In this document: positions 41,945 through 49,335 of the stretch, one piece after another | How the letters are laid out: each line of letters begins with the position of its first letter | Numbering within the stretch: the stretch's first letter is position 1 | Assembly (NCBI RefSeq): GCF_028885415.1 | Contig: NZ_CP118527.1 | Location: 8,928,001 to 8,992,000, forward strand | Source of the DNA: Streptomyces coeruleorubidus | GTDB lineage: Bacteria > Actinomycetota > Actinomycetes > Streptomycetales > Streptomycetaceae | Length of the DNA stretch: 64,000 nucleotides | Direction: 5' to 3' | Made by a program: the position numbers and the translations under genes | The notes under the pieces: generated by a model | Seen by the model: the letters and a program-made list of their open reading frames with translations, nothing else | What the model was told of the DNA's origin: nothing | The model's database searches: none

Positions 41945-43702
41945 TCACCGCTCCCCGTGCTCCGGAAGGATCTCGGCCCACAGGTTCTCGGCCTGGAGCA
42001 GCAGCGTGCCGAGCACCGCCGTGTGCTCGGCACCCAGCCCGGCGTGCTCCCGCAGCCTTTCCTGCAAGTACCCGTGCAGCTCCCGCATCCTCCCCTCCCT
42101 CTCGTCGCACCGGCGCGGGTCCACGCCGCCGTTGAGCAGACGGTCGGCCTCCGTGTCGCAGGCGTCCCCGATCAGGTCCAGCAGATCCGCGTACGAGCGC
42201 AGGGCCCGCCCCTCGGGCGGTGCCGGCGTGCGGCTGTCGTCCACGGTCACCGCCAGCGCCCGGGTCAGGGCCGTGACGTGCCCGGTGACGCGGCCGAGGC
42301 GTTCGTCCTCGTCCGGCGGCGGCAGGGGCATGTGCGGTACGCGGTGCAGGGCGCGCAGTGGGCCGTAGGTCAGGCGCAGGCTCTCCTGGCTCCAGTGGCG
42401 CGCCGAGCGCAACGCGTCCAGACGGTGGTCCAGCCGAGCCGAGGCGTTGAGCCAGCCGGCGGCGGTCTGCGCGTCCCAGTCGCCCTCGTGCAGGTCCGCG
42501 GCGACGGCGCGCAGAACGTCGCCCGATTCCCGGGCGAGGGTCGCCAGGTTCTCCCGGACGTCCCGCAGATGGATCGGCGGGAAGACGAGGGCGTTGACGG
42601 CGACGCCGATGACGGCGCCGAGCGCCGCCTGCCCCACCCGGTGCCCCACGCCGGACATGCTCACCGTGCCCGAGGTGAGGGTGAACAGGGCCGTGGTCGC
42701 CGCGTAGATGCCCTGGTCGCCGAAGCGAGGCCAGTTCGAGAGCAGCATCAGCACCGGGACGGACAGGGCGAGCGCGCCCGTCGTGTCGCCGGTGAGGGCC
42801 AGAGCCGCCGAGGCCAGCACGGTGCCGACGCAGACCGCCCCGAACTGCCGCGCGCCCTGCACCAGCGAGCTGTAGACGGTGGCCTGCACCAGCACCAGCG
42901 CCACCCACGGCGCCATCAGCGCCAGCGGGTCGCCCATCCAGACGCCGCCCACCAGCCAGGCGATCACCGCCGCCGCGGCAGCCTTCAACGACTGGACGAC
43001 CAGGTCCCGCTCCCGCCCGGGCCCCCGCCAGGCGGCCCGCACGGCCTCCACGGCCCCCCGCGCCTCCCGCCGCACGGCGTCAATCGGCCGCGTGCCACGG
43101 ACCCCCTGCCCGAGACCACCCATACGCTCACGCAGCGCATCGGCGGCCGCCCGGCTGTCCATCACGTTGCGGCCCCGGTCCGACGGGCGGTCGGTCGCCC
43201 TGCCGTGCCCCGTCTCCCGGGCTGCCCGGCTGGCGCTCGCCGTGTCGGGTTCTGTCATCCGGGCTGCCCGGTCGTCCGTCGCCTTCTGGGGCCGTGTACC
43301 TGGGGCCGAGGGGCTGTCCGTCGCCATGCCGGGCCGTGTCTCCCGGGCTGTCCGGCTGTCTGCTGCCATGTGGGGCCGTGCCTCTGGGGCCGACGGGCCG
43401 TCCGTCGCCCTGTCGGGTCCTGTCGTGCAGGCAGTCCGGCGGTCGGTCTCCTCGTCGGCTGCCGTCTCTCGGGCTGCCCGGTCGTCAGGCGTCTCGTCGG
43501 GTGCCCTCTCCGGGGCCGTCCGGCTGTCCGTCGTGTTGCCGTGCTCCGTCTCTTGGGCCGTCCGGCTGTCGGTCTCCTCGTGGGGTTGTATCTCCCGGGC
43601 CGGCTGCCCGGTCGGGCGGGTGTCGTTCGCCGCCGCGGCTTCGTCCTTCCGGCGGCCGAAGGTGCGAGCTGCCCGTCGAACCACACTCGTCACACGCGTC
43701 AT
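41945..43702 (-). CDS. FUSC-family membrane protein with N-terminal 14-residue tandem repeats
   Basis: A 585-aa inner-membrane protein. Residues 44-169 are nine head-to-tail 14-residue units of the form TDSRTARETRPGMA, polar and likely disordered, facing the cytoplasm. After a short linker, residues about 235-375 hold six hydrophobic segments of the FUSC type (AWLVGGVWMGDPLALMAPWVALVLVQATVYSSLVQGARQFGAV). The C-terminal 210 residues are a charged helical domain. FUSC proteins are thought to export aromatic or other organic acids. ATG 43700-43702. The repeats are an unusual addition to the family. Confidence 0.75.
   Translation of the reverse strand: MTRVTSVVRRAARTFGRRKDEAAAANDTRPTGQPAREIQPHEETDSRTAQETEHGNTTDSRTAPERAPDETPDDRAARETAADEETDRRTACTTGPDRATDGPSAPEARPHMAADSRTARETRPGMATDSPSAPGTRPQKATDDRAARMTEPDTASASRAARETGHGRATDRPSDRGRNVMDSRAAADALRERMGGLGQGVRGTRPIDAVRREARGAVEAVRAAWRGPGRERDLVVQSLKAAAAAVIAWLVGGVWMGDPLALMAPWVALVLVQATVYSSLVQGARQFGAVCVGTVLASAALALTGDTTGALALSVPVLMLLSNWPRFGDQGIYAATTALFTLTSGTVSMSGVGHRVGQAALGAVIGVAVNALVFPPIHLRDVRENLATLARESGDVLRAVAADLHEGDWDAQTAAGWLNASARLDHRLDALRSARHWSQESLRLTYGPLRALHRVPHMPLPPPDEDERLGRVTGHVTALTRALAVTVDDSRTPAPPEGRALRSYADLLDLIGDACDTEADRLLNGGVDPRRCDEREGRMRELHGYLQERLREHAGLGAEHTAVLGTLLLQAENLWAEILPEHGER
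43196..43573 (-). repeat. 42-bp minisatellite inside the FUSC gene
   Basis: Nine in-frame units of exactly 14 codons (378 bp) encode residues 44-169. Units are related but diverged (TDSRTAQETEHGNT, ADSRTARETRPGMA, TDSPSAPGTRPQKA, SASRAARETGHGRA). A tenth weak unit may precede them. Confidence 0.8.
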
Positions 43703-43742
43703 GCGCTGCGAGTATCCGCGTGACCGGGGGTTTCACGCCGCT

Positions 43743-44408
43743 TCATGCGAGCGGACTGTCCCGCAGGGACGACAGAAGGTGCGCGGGGTCGGCGTAGACC
43801 GCGTCCGCGCCGGACTTCTCCAGGTCGGGACGCGGGATGCCACCGCACAGGACGCCCACACAGCGCACCCCGGCGCGGCTGCCCGCCCGCATGTCCCACA
43901 CGGTGTCCCCGACGAAGACCGCCCGCTCCGCCGGCACCCCGGCCAGGTCCAGGGCGTGCTCGACGGGCTCGGGCGCGGGCTTGCCCGCCTCCACGTCGTC
44001 GGCACTGGCCGTGGCGGTGATGGCGTCGTCCGCGTCGATCGCCCGGCGCAACGCGCTCAGCTCCGCACCGCCCGCCGAGGTGGCCAGCACCACGGCCCAG
44101 CCGTCCCGGTGCAGCCGCCGCAGCAGCGCCCCGGCCTCCGGCAGCGCGGGCAGCCGGTCGAAGTACTGCCCGTACAGCGCCTTGTGGGCGGCGCTTATCG
44201 CCGCGTCCTGGCCCGTGTCCCGGTCCTCGCCGAGCAGATGCGCGACGAGGTCGGTGGAGGCCAGGCCCACGGCCCGGTGGACGGCGTGCATCGGCACGTC
44301 GTGGCCCGCCTGCCGGAAGGCCTCCCACCACGTCACGACGTGCAGGTGGTTGGTGTCGACCAGCGTGCCGTCGACGTCGAACACGGCCGCCCGTTCCGCC
44401 TTCGCCAT
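43743..44408 (-). CDS. HAD-family phosphatase (phosphoglycolate phosphatase-like)
   Basis: A 221-aa haloacid-dehalogenase hydrolase. Motif I is DVDGTLVD (residues 10-17), motif II LATSAGG, motif III the Lys in AGKPAPE and motif IV GDTVWD. A four-helix cap lies between motifs I and II, as in phosphoglycolate phosphatase and beta-phosphoglucomutase relatives. Substrate unknown. ATG 44406-44408. Downstream of the PHP gene on the same strand but separated by a 9-bp stem terminator. Confidence 0.82.
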   Translation of the reverse strand: MAKAERAAVFDVDGTLVDTNHLHVVTWWEAFRQAGHDVPMHAVHRAVGLASTDLVAHLLGEDRDTGQDAAISAAHKALYGQYFDRLPALPEAGALLRRLHRDGWAVVLATSAGGAELSALRRAIDADDAITATASADDVEAGKPAPEPVEHALDLAGVPAERAVFVGDTVWDMRAGSRAGVRCVGVLCGGIPRPDLEKSGADAVYADPAHLLSSLRDSPLA

Positions 44409-44426
44409 ACGTGCGATCCCTTCCTC

Positions 44427-44448
44427 TCCGGCCTGCTCTCAGGCCGGA
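44427..44448 (-). terminator. Terminator after the PHP gene
   Basis: TCCGGCCTG - CTCT - CAGGCCGGA, perfect 9-bp stem with a 4-nt loop, 13 bp after the PHP-gene stop. Confidence 0.65.
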
Positions 44449-44460
44449 CCGGGTACCACC

Positions 44461-45501
44461 TCAGCCGCCCGCCACGCCGGACGGCACCCGACGCTCACGG
44501 GTCCAGGCCAGCAACTCGTCCAGGGACCACGTCGTCACCACCCGCTCGGGCGGCACCCCGCACTCCTCCGCCCGCGCGCACCCGTTGATCTGCCAGTCCA
44601 GCTGCCCCGGCGCGTGCGCGTCGGTGTCGACGGAGAACAGCACACCCGCGTCCACGGCCCGACGCAGCAGCCGCCGCGGCGGGTCGAGCCGCTCCGGCCG
44701 GCTGTTGATCTCCAGGGCCGTGCCCGTCTCCACGAGCGCCGCGAACACCTCGTCCGCGTCGAACTCCGACTCGGGCCGCCCCCGCCCGGTCAGCAGCCGC
44801 CCCGTGCAGTGCCCGAGCACGTCCGAGTGCGGATCACGAACGGCGGCCACCATCCGCCGGGTCATCGACCGGGCGTCCATGCGCAGCTTGGAGTGGACCG
44901 ACACCACCACGACGTCGAGCCGGTCCAGCAGCTCCGGCTCCTGGTCGAGCGAGCCGTCCTCGAGGATGTCGCACTCGATGCCGGTCAGCAGCCGGAACGG
45001 CGCCCAGGTCTCGTTCAGCTCCGCCACCACGTCCAGTTGCTCCCGCAGCCGCTCGGCCGACAGCCCGCGTGCCACCGTCAGGCGCGGCGAGTGGTCGGTC
45101 AGCGCCGCCCACTCGTGCCCCAGCGCCGCCGCGGCCCGGCCCATCTCCTCGATCGGGCTGCCGCCGTCCGACCAGTCGGAGTGCAGATGGCAGTCGCCGC
45201 GCAGCAGCGCCCGCAGCCGTTCGCCGCCCCGCACGGCCCGTGGCTCCTTCGCCTCCCCCTCCAGTTTCCGCAGATAGCCCGGCACCTCACCGGCCAGCGC
45301 CTCCCGCACCACCTGCGCGGTCTTCGGACCGACCCCCTTGAGCGACTCCAGCGACCCGGCGTCCGCCCGCCGGCGCACCTCGTCCTCGCCCAGCTCCTTC
45401 AGCACCCGGGACGCCGTACGGAAGGCGCGCACGCGGTACGTCGGCGCCAGGGACCGCTCCAGCAGGAAGGCGATCCGGTCCAGTGCCTCGACGGGATCCA
45501 T
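44461..45501 (-). CDS. Helix-hairpin-helix plus PHP domain protein (PolX-like without polymerase)
   Basis: A 346-aa protein. The N-terminal third resembles the DNA-binding part of family X polymerases, with the HhH motif SLKGVGPKTAQVVREAL near residue 52. Residues about 105-340 are a PHP phosphoesterase: DCHLHSDWSDGG, LTDHS, GIECDIL, VVVSVHS, LGHCTGR, EINS and SVDTDAHAPGQL give the expected metal ligands. The catalytic polymerase palm is missing. It could be a DNA-end processing exonuclease or phosphoesterase. ATG 45499-45501 with GGAGG 6 bp upstream. Confidence 0.82.
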   Translation of the reverse strand: MDPVEALDRIAFLLERSLAPTYRVRAFRTASRVLKELGEDEVRRRADAGSLESLKGVGPKTAQVVREALAGEVPGYLRKLEGEAKEPRAVRGGERLRALLRGDCHLHSDWSDGGSPIEEMGRAAAALGHEWAALTDHSPRLTVARGLSAERLREQLDVVAELNETWAPFRLLTGIECDILEDGSLDQEPELLDRLDVVVVSVHSKLRMDARSMTRRMVAAVRDPHSDVLGHCTGRLLTGRGRPESEFDADEVFAALVETGTALEINSRPERLDPPRRLLRRAVDAGVLFSVDTDAHAPGQLDWQINGCARAEECGVPPERVVTTWSLDELLAWTRERRVPSGVAGG

Positions 45502-45625
45502 CGCCACCTCCACCCCACAAGGGTTCCCCAGCGCCCGGCGGGCCGCACGACGGGCGGGCGGTTTGCCCGGTACACACCCGGGTACTGCGATGCCTCGTCC
45601 CGAATCCTCGACGAGGAGGCCTGTC

Positions 45626-46435
45626 ATGTCCGCCCCCACCGCGCCCCGCAGCAAGGTCGCCGTGATCACCGGATCCGACTCCGGCATCGGCAGGGCCACC
45701 GCCGTACGGCTGGCCCGGGCGGGCATGGACGTCGGCATCACCTGGCACAGCGACCACAAGGGAGCGGAGGAGACGGCCGAGGAGGTCCGGGCGCACGGGC
45801 AGCGGGCCGAGGTCGCCCGGATGGACCTCACCCGGCTGCCCGAGGCCGCCGATACCGTCGACGAGCTGTGCGAGCGCCTCGGCCGCATCGACGTGCTGGT
45901 CAACAACGCGGGCACCGGCACCATGACGCCCTTCCTCGACCTGGAGCTGTCCGACGTGCGCGAGGTCCTCGACGTCGATCTCGTCGGGCCGTTCCTGTGC
46001 GGGCAGAAGGCGGCCCGGCACATGATCCGGCAGGGCGACGGCGGGCGGATCGTCAACGTCACGTCCGTCCACGAGCACCAGCCGCGCGTGGGCGCCGCCC
46101 CGTACTGCGCCGCCAAGGGCGGCCTCGGCCTGCTCACCCAGGTCATGGCGCTCGAACTCGCGGAGTACCGCATCACCGTCAACGCCGTCGCACCCGGCGA
46201 GATCTCCACGCCCATGACCGGGCAGGAGGACACCGACCCGCACACCGAGAGCCGCCCCGGCGTGCCGCTGGGACGGCCCGGCGACGCCCGCGAGGTCGCC
46301 GCCGTCATCGCCTTCCTCGCCGGCCCGGACGCCTCCTACGTCACCGGCGCCTCCTGGAGCGTCGACGGCGGCATGCTCCGCATGGGCCCGCAGGCCGGCT
46401 CGCACCTGACGAGCGACGACTGGCGCCGCCCCTGA
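45626..46435 (+). CDS. Short-chain dehydrogenase/reductase
   Basis: Classical SDR of 269 aa with the nucleotide-binding TGSDSGIGRA at residues 15-24, NNAG, the catalytic Ser region VTSVHEHQP and YCAAK (Tyr-x-x-x-Lys). It resembles glucose/ribitol-type dehydrogenases, but the substrate is unknown. The Asp-rich end of beta-2 is replaced by HSDHKG, which could favour NADP. ATG 45626 follows GAGGAGG. A terminator hairpin follows the stop. Confidence 0.85.
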   Translation: MSAPTAPRSKVAVITGSDSGIGRATAVRLARAGMDVGITWHSDHKGAEETAEEVRAHGQRAEVARMDLTRLPEAADTVDELCERLGRIDVLVNNAGTGTMTPFLDLELSDVREVLDVDLVGPFLCGQKAARHMIRQGDGGRIVNVTSVHEHQPRVGAAPYCAAKGGLGLLTQVMALELAEYRITVNAVAPGEISTPMTGQEDTDPHTESRPGVPLGRPGDAREVAAVIAFLAGPDASYVTGASWSVDGGMLRMGPQAGSHLTSDDWRRP

Positions 46436-46437
46436 GC

Positions 46438-46464
46438 GCACCGGCCGGCCGGTCCGGCCGGTGC
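46438..46464 (+). terminator. Terminator after the SDR gene
   Basis: GCACCGGCCGG - CCGGT - CCGGCCGGTGC, perfect 11-bp stem with a 5-nt loop, starting 2 bp after the stop. Confidence 0.7.
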
Positions 46465-46506
46465 CTGGACTCCGCACTACCGCCGGATGCGCTCTACGCT
46501 CGATGC

Positions 46507-46743
46507 ATGACCGAAAGCGCGAGCCCGTACATATCCCACCCGCGGATCATGGTGCTCGGGGTGCAGCCGGGCACACCGCCGTTCCGGATCGTGGAGATCG
46601 ACGGCCAGGTGGTCGGGGAGGCCAAGGCCGTCACCGACGTCCTGGCGGCCGCCGCCGCGTTCGGTATCACGGTCCACGATCTGGACGATCCGGACGTGGT
46701 CCGCTGGGTCGGCGGCGACAAGTTCACCTGGACCGTGCACTAA
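46507..46743 (+). CDS. Small hypothetical protein
   Basis: A 78-aa soluble protein (VLGVQPGTPPFRIVEIDGQVVGEAKAVTDVLAAAAAFG, then VHDLDDPDVVRWVGGDKFTW) with a compact alpha/beta composition. I recognise it only as a Streptomyces conserved hypothetical. ATG 46507; the preceding ATG at 46503 is out of frame. No SD is obvious. No function assigned. Confidence 0.65.
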   Translation: MTESASPYISHPRIMVLGVQPGTPPFRIVEIDGQVVGEAKAVTDVLAAAAAFGITVHDLDDPDVVRWVGGDKFTWTVH

Positions 46744-46777
46744 GGACCTCACCGAGCACTGAGGACCTGACCGTGCC

Positions 46778-47323
46778 CTAGGACTTCCCCGACGCCGGCT
46801 TCTTCCCCGCCCGGCCGCCGCGGGGCCTGCGCGCATGGACCGCGCGGCTCAGCCGCCGGCCCAGGAGCAGGTAACCGACCAGCGCGCCCGCGGTGTTCAG
46901 GATGACGTCGTCGATGTCGAAGGCGCGGCCGGTGACCAGCGCGCCCTGGGCGAACTCCACCAGCAGCATCACCACGGCGGTCAGCAGCAGCAGGCGCAGG
47001 ATGCCGCGGGTGCGCGGCGCGACGACGGGCACGAGGACGCCGAAGGGGACGCCCAGCAGGATGTTGCCGCCGATCTGCCGGACGGCGTCCCGCAGTTCCG
47101 GCTGGTCGAGATAGGCCTTCAGCGAGCGGCCCGGATGCAGATTGGTGTGGGTCAGCGCCTCCGACGCGGGCGAGGGCTGGAGGGTCAGCCTGGCCAGCAC
47201 CACGGCGAAGGCCACCATGAACGCGAAGGCGCACAGCATCGCCAGCAGCCGGACGAGCAGTGGCAGCGGGCGTCGCTCGCGGCCGGAGTCGGCCGTACGG
47301 AGACGTGAGGCTGCACCGGCCAT
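46778..47323 (-). CDS. VanZ-family membrane protein
   Basis: A 181-aa membrane protein with four to five hydrophobic segments and the VanZ pattern: IGGNILLGVPFGVLVPV, LLTAVVMLLVEFAQGALVTGRAFDIDDVILNTAGALVGYLL. VanZ proteins give low-level teicoplanin resistance in enterococci; the role in actinobacteria is unclear. A basic C-terminal tail follows. ATG 47321-47323 with GGAGG. It lies downstream of the DUF4230 gene on the same strand with 114 bp between. Confidence 0.82.
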   Translation of the reverse strand: MAGAASRLRTADSGRERRPLPLLVRLLAMLCAFAFMVAFAVVLARLTLQPSPASEALTHTNLHPGRSLKAYLDQPELRDAVRQIGGNILLGVPFGVLVPVVAPRTRGILRLLLLTAVVMLLVEFAQGALVTGRAFDIDDVILNTAGALVGYLLLGRRLSRAVHARRPRGGRAGKKPASGKS

Positions 47324-47437
47324 TCTATCCTCCAGACTTCAACTTCTTTGAGTGATAAGTCGGTTACCCACGGGCGCGCCGGCGATGCCGCCACGGGCCG
47401 TTCCCGGCCACGGCCTCCCCGCGCTCCGTCGCGTCCC

Positions 47438-48100
47438 TCAGTTCCCGTACGAGACGCGTACCTCCTTGAAGCCCAGTGAACGCAGCAGGCCTTGCAGCAT
47501 GCCGGTGGTGTTGGTCTCGGCGCGGGCGGTCAGCTCGCTCTCCTTCGCCGCGTCGCCGATGTGCCGTACCGCGAGTTTCTGCACGGCTTGTTCGCCGTTG
47601 GGGTTGTCCGAGAAGAAGTCGCCGAGGCGGTCGAAGAGGCCGCGCTGCTTGGAGACGGCGTAGGAACGGTCGGGGTCGAGGGCCGGCTTCCCCAGTTGCG
47701 CGTGGGGCAGTCGGAGCGTGGCGGACGTGCGGTCGCCGTTGACCTGCACGTCGTTGTCGCCGACCTTGCCCAGGTCGACGTAGGCGTCGACGGTGCCCGC
47801 ACCGACGTACAGGGTGCGGGTGCCGCGGATCGCGTCGGGGAGGAACTTGGCGTCCTTCTCCAGGTCCACGACGACCTGGAAGTTGCCGGAAGCGGCGTCG
47901 TAACGGCTGAGGTCCTGGATGGACTTCAGCAGCGCGGGACCGGACCGGTCCTGGGTTTCGGTGCCGAACAGGTCCTTCAGGCCCGGGATCACGCTGAGCC
48001 GGATCCCGGCGAAGAACACGACGAGCACCAGCACCAGCGCGCCCACCACCTTCGCCCAGCCGGGCACGCGCCTGGGGAGACGCTTGACGGGAGTCGTCAT
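47438..48100 (-). CDS. DUF4230 membrane-anchored protein
   Basis: A 220-aa protein with one N-terminal transmembrane segment (about 18-36, VVGALVLVLVVFFAGIRL), so mostly extracytoplasmic. The rest matches DUF4230 with YDAASGNFQVVVDLEKDAKFLP and the C-terminal FKEVRVSYGN. Function unknown. ATG 48098-48100 follows GGAGG; an extension to 48145 is open but unsupported. The STAS gene lies upstream on the same strand. Confidence 0.8.
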   Translation of the reverse strand: MTTPVKRLPRRVPGWAKVVGALVLVLVVFFAGIRLSVIPGLKDLFGTETQDRSGPALLKSIQDLSRYDAASGNFQVVVDLEKDAKFLPDAIRGTRTLYVGAGTVDAYVDLGKVGDNDVQVNGDRTSATLRLPHAQLGKPALDPDRSYAVSKQRGLFDRLGDFFSDNPNGEQAVQKLAVRHIGDAAKESELTARAETNTTGMLQGLLRSLGFKEVRVSYGN

Positions 48101-48207
48101 GCGACGGCCCTCCTTCCTACTGTCCGGATGCCCGCCCCGGGCCATGCCAGACCGGCCGGTTGAGGATGGGGGACGTCAGCGGAAGCACTGCAGGGCGCAC
48201 TCGGGCA

Positions 48208-48588
48208 TCACATCGAGCCGGACGCCGCCTCCGGCTGCTCCAGGGCCGCGTCCAGCGTCGGCTGCGGGGGCAGCACCCGGGACAGGCCGGTGATCCGCAG
48301 GATGCGCAGCGTCAGCGGGTGGGCGCAGACGAGAAGCAGATGCCCGTCCCGGTCGAGCACCCGGCTCCTGGCCCGGTACAGCAGCCGCAGGCCCGAGCAG
48401 TCGAAGAACTCGATCCGGCTGAGGTCGATCACGACCCGGGCGGCGCGGCGGTTCGTCTCCCGGTCCAGGTGCGGGGCGATCGCCGTGGCCGCGGCGAGGT
48501 CGATCTCGCCACGGAACTCCAGCACCGTGTGCCCCCGTTCCTGGCGGACGCGCAGATGCCGGGTGAGCGGTGCAGGTTCCTGCCGCAC
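48208..48588 (-). CDS. STAS-domain anti-sigma-factor antagonist
   Basis: A 126-aa SpoIIAA-type STAS protein. LEFRGEIDLAAATAI forms the first strand and helix. The phosphorylatable Ser lies in FFDCSGLRLL, and LRILRITGLSRVLP is the usual end of the fold. Such antagonists bind kinase anti-sigma factors in a partner-switch cascade controlling a SigB/SigF-type sigma factor. No partner kinase is adjacent. GTG 48586-48588 with GGAGG 10 bp upstream; the frame is open further to an ATG near 48690, but that extension has no STAS character. Confidence 0.8.
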   Translation of the reverse strand: MRQEPAPLTRHLRVRQERGHTVLEFRGEIDLAAATAIAPHLDRETNRRAARVVIDLSRIEFFDCSGLRLLYRARSRVLDRDGHLLLVCAHPLTLRILRITGLSRVLPPQPTLDAALEQPEAASGSM

Positions 48589-48698
48589 GACGAGATCGCC
48601 TCCAGCCTGCTCCGTGCGTGGGGAGGGGCCGCGGTTCTCAAAACCGTTCCCCGCCCTGCAAGTTACCCTCCAATGAGTGAATTTGAGCATGTTCGATT

Positions 48699-48708
48699 GA
48701 CATATGTC
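48699..48708. promoter_or_regulatory. Perfect short palindrome in AT-rich leader
   Basis: GACATATGTC in an AT-rich patch upstream of the STAS gene. A short site of uncertain meaning. Confidence 0.25.
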
Positions 48709-48794
48709 TTTGAATTGCGGCCGAGTTGGCCGAGGTTCGCGCGGGGGTGTGCGCGGGCGTGAGTGGGGGCGTGATCCCCGGCGTGCGCCTCGGG

Positions 48795-49232
48795 TTACGA
48801 CAGGGCGTGCCAGGCCTTGGTGAGGGCCTGGCGGAACTGCTCGGTCTGGTGTGCCGTGAGGTCGCGCACCATCCGCTCCTCCAGCTCCCGGACGGGCCCG
48901 GCATGCCGTGCGAGCAGCTCCCGGCCGGCGTCGGTGAGCAGGATCAGCAACTCGCGGCGGTTGCGGGGATTGCGCTCCCGGCGCACCAGCCCGCGGCCCT
49001 CCAGGGAGCGGACGAGGTCGGCGATGGACTGCGCGGTGACGAAGGAGTCGCGCGCCAGCTGGGCCGCCGACAGTCCGTCGTGTCGCTCGAGGACGGTCAG
49101 CGCGGTGTACTGGAGAGCGGTGATCCCGGAGGGTCTGACCAGCTCGTCCAGATGGGAGCGCACGACGAGCTCCACCTGCTTGACCATGTAGAGCAGGGAA
49201 GGGGGCGCCTTGGTCACCTGTGCGTCGAGCAT
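48795..49232 (-). CDS. MarR-family transcriptional regulator
   Basis: A 145-aa winged-helix regulator. The DNA-binding region (about 38-105) has LTVLERHDGLSAAQLARDSFVTAQSIADLVRSLEGRGLVRRERNPRNRRELLILLTDAG, the classical MarR pattern. Divergent from the aldehyde dehydrogenase gene, with two related palindromes in the 103-bp gap, so it probably represses both itself and the dehydrogenase pair and responds to an aromatic or aldehyde-type ligand (inference). Confidence 0.87.
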   Translation of the reverse strand: MLDAQVTKAPPSLLYMVKQVELVVRSHLDELVRPSGITALQYTALTVLERHDGLSAAQLARDSFVTAQSIADLVRSLEGRGLVRRERNPRNRRELLILLTDAGRELLARHAGPVRELEERMVRDLTAHQTEQFRQALTKAWHALS

Positions 49233-49251
49233 GGATGCAGGCTAGAGCATT

Positions 49252-49266
49252 GACAGGAAACCTGTC
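49252..49266. promoter_or_regulatory. MarR operator 1 overlapping a -35 element
   Basis: GACAGG - AAA - CCTGTC, perfect 6-bp arms. It overlaps TTGACA (49250-49255), a consensus -35 facing the aldehyde dehydrogenase gene, with GAGACT as a possible -10 after 17 bp. Confidence 0.6.
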
Positions 49267-49285
49267 TGTAAAGAGACTGCGAACC

Positions 49286-49300
49286 AACAGGAATCCTGTT
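49286..49300. promoter_or_regulatory. MarR operator 2
   Basis: AACAGGA - A - TCCTGTT, a perfect palindrome sharing the ACAGGAA-x-CCTGT core with operator 1. The centres are 34 bp apart. Confidence 0.6.
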
Positions 49301-49335
49301 TGTTGAAATCTTGGCGACGACGCTGAGGAGCGGCG

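Noticed and set aside
43196..43573. CRISPR array suggested by regular 42-bp periodicity
   Set aside because: Units are contiguous without spacers, diverged, and in frame with a membrane protein; no cas genes.
40406..43723. Plus-strand open frame of 1105 codons
   Set aside because: Lies antisense to the SDR and FUSC genes, is made of low-complexity Arg/Gly/Pro/His, has no family motif; it is a GC-rich shadow frame.
48589..48690. N-terminal extension of the STAS protein to the ATG near 48690
   Set aside because: The added residues do not resemble a STAS domain, while a GGAGG SD precedes the GTG at 48588.
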